Source of the DNA: CAVRXT01 sp049644285
GTDB taxonomy: Bacteria > Acidobacteriota > Terriglobia > Acidiferrales > UBA7541
Length of the DNA stretch: 64,000 nucleotides
Direction of reading: 5' to 3'
NCBI GenBank assembly: GCA_049644285.1
Contig: JBARRP010000107.1
Span: 19,243-83,242 of the forward strand
The notes beneath the pieces were generated by a model that worked only from the letters and a program-made list of their open reading frames with translations, was not told where the DNA came from and did no database searches. Below are positions 62,557-64,000 of the stretch, in pieces. Within the stretch, counting starts at the first letter, position 1. Every line of letters starts with the position of its first letter. A program made the position numbers and the translations under genes.

Positions 62557-63570
62557 CTAAGCCAGTTTTAGCCGGAGCAGCTTGCGCGCATTGTCCTCGT
62601 AGATTTTCTTTCGGTCTGCGCTCGAAATGGGCAACTCCTCGATGGCGCGAATGGTCTCGCGAATGTAGCCCGGTCCCTTTTCGGGGTCGAAGGGAGAGTC
62701 CGAGGCAAAGAGAGTTTGATCGGCGCCAAAGAAGGCAAGTCCGCACTCGATAGCGGGCCGCGATCCGAACGTCGCGGTGTCGGCGTAGAACATCTTGAAA
62801 TAATCCTGGGGGCGCTTCTTGAGGCGTCGAACATAGACCGTCAGGTCTTCATCTTCAGTCCGCGCGCCGAGCTGGTCCAGGCCTGCGCCCGTCCGCCCGG
62901 AGAAAAAAGGCACCATGCCACCCATGTGGTGAGTGATGATCTTGAGGTTCGGCCAACGGTCAAAATAACCGGCAAATAAAATGTGAGCCATGAAGATGCT
63001 GGTTTCGTAGGGCCAGCCAAACACCCACCAGAGTTCGTACTTGGACTTCTGTTCGGTCTTGTAATCGGGGAAGCTTGCCGGGCGGGTGGGATGGACCCAG
63101 ATGGGAAGATTCAGTTCCGCCATTTTCTCGAAAATGGGCAAAAATGCGGCGTCGTCGAGAGGGCGGCCATTCACATTGGTGTAAATCTGAACGCCGGCCG
63201 CGCCCAATTTCATCACGGTGCGCTCGATCTCCTTGACCGCGGCATCGGGATTATTCATTGGCAGAGCGGCTATGAAGCCGGGAAAGCGGTGGGGGTATTT
63301 GGTGGCAAGTTCCGCCAACCCATCGTTGGCGAGTTGAGCCAAGTCGGGCGACTGCTGAGGGTCTCCGAAGGCTTCAATCGGCGGCGAGGGGAGACTAATC
63401 ACCTGAACATAGTCGCCAAAACCGTCCATCATGCGAAAGCGCAGGTCCATGTCGACCAGCACCGGGATTTCGCTGACGCGTCTCTGCATGTTGGAACCCT
63501 TTTCACGGACGGAAAGCATCCGCTCGAAAAACTTCTTGGGAAAAATGTGATTGAAGACATCAATCTTCAT
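62557..63570 (-). CDS. Amidohydrolase-2 family protein (cytosolic, altered HxH motif)
   Basis: 337 residues without export signal. It starts MKIDVFNHIFPKKF, where the usual HxH is F-N-H, so one metal-ligand histidine is replaced. Other features remain: 'LPIWVHPTRPASFPDYKTEQ', 'LKIITHHMGGMVPFFSGRTG' and the aspartate in 'LFASDSPFDPEKGPGYIRET'. It belongs to the same superfamily as the four other amidohydrolases here. Similar F-N-H or Y-N-H starts occur in one subfamily, so this need not mean loss of activity. It is upstream of the MFS gene, same strand. Confidence 0.88.
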   Translation of the reverse strand: MKIDVFNHIFPKKFFERMLSVREKGSNMQRRVSEIPVLVDMDLRFRMMDGFGDYVQVISLPSPPIEAFGDPQQSPDLAQLANDGLAELATKYPHRFPGFIAALPMNNPDAAVKEIERTVMKLGAAGVQIYTNVNGRPLDDAAFLPIFEKMAELNLPIWVHPTRPASFPDYKTEQKSKYELWWVFGWPYETSIFMAHILFAGYFDRWPNLKIITHHMGGMVPFFSGRTGAGLDQLGARTEDEDLTVYVRRLKKRPQDYFKMFYADTATFGSRPAIECGLAFFGADQTLFASDSPFDPEKGPGYIRETIRAIEELPISSADRKKIYEDNARKLLRLKLA

Positions 63571-63806
63571 CAGAGCATCTCCTTCTTGGTCCGGTTCAGG
63601 GGACCAAGCTTCGAAAATTCAACAGTGTACTTGATTTGCCCCGCGGTTGGGCAACTATCGATAGTGAACGCGGCGGCATTATGTCAAGCTGCGCCTTATA
63701 TGATTCCGGGAAGCGTTGCTCCAACTTGAAGGGCTGGCGAACCTGTGATAGATACGCTGCGAAATTCGGAAGCGCGCCCTAGCAGTGCGGAAAAAGGACC
63801 TGGCGG

Positions 63807-63901
63807 GTCATTCCGAGGAGCCCGCCACGGCGGGTGACGAGGAATCAGCTTTTTCCTTGAATATATTGCGAAAAGCAGATCCCTCGCTTCGCTCGGGATG
63901 A
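63807..63901. repeat. Dispersed palindromic repeat, copy 4
   Basis: Begins gtcattccgag, includes a small CCCGCC/GGCGGG hairpin, then cgaggaatcagctttttcc and aaaagcagatccctcgcttcg, and ends gctcgggatga. The main stem is imperfect. The structured leader of the terminal frame starts about ten bases further right. Confidence 0.7.
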
Positions 63902-63911
63902 AAATATGAAA

Positions 63912-63978
63912 GCGCGACTCCTGCCGTCAGCGTAGGCTGGCGGTAGAGATCCCTTTTAGGAAAGGAAAGGAGTCGCGC
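63912..63978 (+). promoter_or_regulatory. Three-way-junction RNA leader that includes the ribosome site
   Basis: Stem P1 pairs GCGCGACTCCT (63912-63922) with AGGAGTCGCGC (63968-63978), which ends at the base before the ATG and contains the AGGAG ribosome site. Inside it are P2, CCGTCAGC/GCTGGCGG with a GTAG loop (63924-63943), and P3, CCTTT/AAAGG with a TAGG loop (63952-63965). Eleven, eight (one G-U) and five base pairs form a three-way junction. Folding would block translation of the next frame. Confidence 0.65.
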
Positions 63979-64000
63979 ATGAAGGAATATATCGCATTTG
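63979..64000 (+). CDS. Start of a reading frame, probably an IS110-like transposase
   Basis: Only seven codons are inside the window: MKEYIAF, and the next codon starts with G. IS110-family transposases of this kind begin MKxYIxFD, the D being the first catalytic residue of the RuvC-like domain. An AAAGGAG ribosome site lies nine bases upstream but is locked in the hairpin described above. Seven residues cannot prove the family. Confidence 0.35.

Larger units (their letters stand above)
63571..63978. other. Intergenic region of 408 bases at right edge
   Basis: Contains the promoter of the amidohydrolase (minus), a copy of the dispersed palindromic repeat at 63807-63901, and the structured leader of the terminal reading frame. 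No other gene was seen. Confidence 0.55.

Overview
The window looks like a chromosomal segment of a Terriglobia-type Acidobacteriota. It is GC-rich, has many Tat-exported and signal-peptide oxidoreductases and hydrolases, carries a Ser/Thr kinase fused to a TolB/FlgO-like domain and TPRs, and contains a dispersed palindromic repeat of the 'cattccgag...gaatctgcttttt' kind. This assignment rests on gene content and style. No rRNA, tRNA or marker gene was seen.

Layout. 0-5 kb (minus): a putative operon of a fused FeS-molybdenum hydroxylase, an M24 peptidase and a 2-hydroxyacid dehydrogenase that runs off the left edge. 5-9 kb: a twice-frameshifted DUF4185-like lipoprotein gene, then a kinase-TPR protein. 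9.5-12.3 kb (plus): a compact operon of MsrP-like molybdoenzyme, cytochrome b, ECF sigma factor and zinc-finger anti-sigma factor. The last has an extra Ada-like cysteine motif beyond its membrane segment. 12.4-21 kb: an MxKDx-repeat secreted protein, an HMGL-like aldolase/synthase (a 3' relic of a paralogue lies at 8.9 kb), an NHL-propeller plus two-subunit molybdenum hydroxylase operon, and a TPP enzyme. 21-33 kb: VOC protein, GlcG/HbpS protein, esterase, DUF6152 protein, XdhC, YncE-like propeller, three amidohydrolase-2 proteins, an MFS transporter and a dicarboxylate symporter.

33-39.8 kb is an accessory stretch: a thioesterase fragment, DUF6226, cupin, a REP/RAYT relic, a frameshifted PIN-domain gene, an MBL hydrolase, a DUF4440 protein and a VOC gene boxed by near-perfect 25-nt inverted repeats. 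39.8-50.7 kb: a third molybdenum hydroxylase, quinone oxidoreductase, an operon of MFS - CocE hydrolase - amidohydrolase - SDR, and a cytochrome c/PQQ dehydrogenase. 51-57 kb: two membrane-protein genes each broken by one base, HdeD and rhomboid genes between two copies of a ~95-nt repeat, and small secreted proteins. 57-63.6 kb (minus): amidohydrolase - MFS - substrate-binding protein - two alpha/beta hydrolases. The right edge holds the start of a probable IS110-like transposase preceded by a three-way-junction RNA leader that would hide its ribosome site.

Functionally the window reads as a scavenging region for small aromatic, heterocyclic or polymer-derived compounds. Molybdenum hydroxylases and a PQQ dehydrogenase would oxidise, amidohydrolase-2 enzymes would decarboxylate or hydrolyse, and alpha/beta hydrolases would cleave. 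MFS, symporter and periplasmic binding proteins would import. Substrates cannot be read from sequence. Several genes carry single-base indels, many in homopolymers, so either decay or assembly error must be considered.
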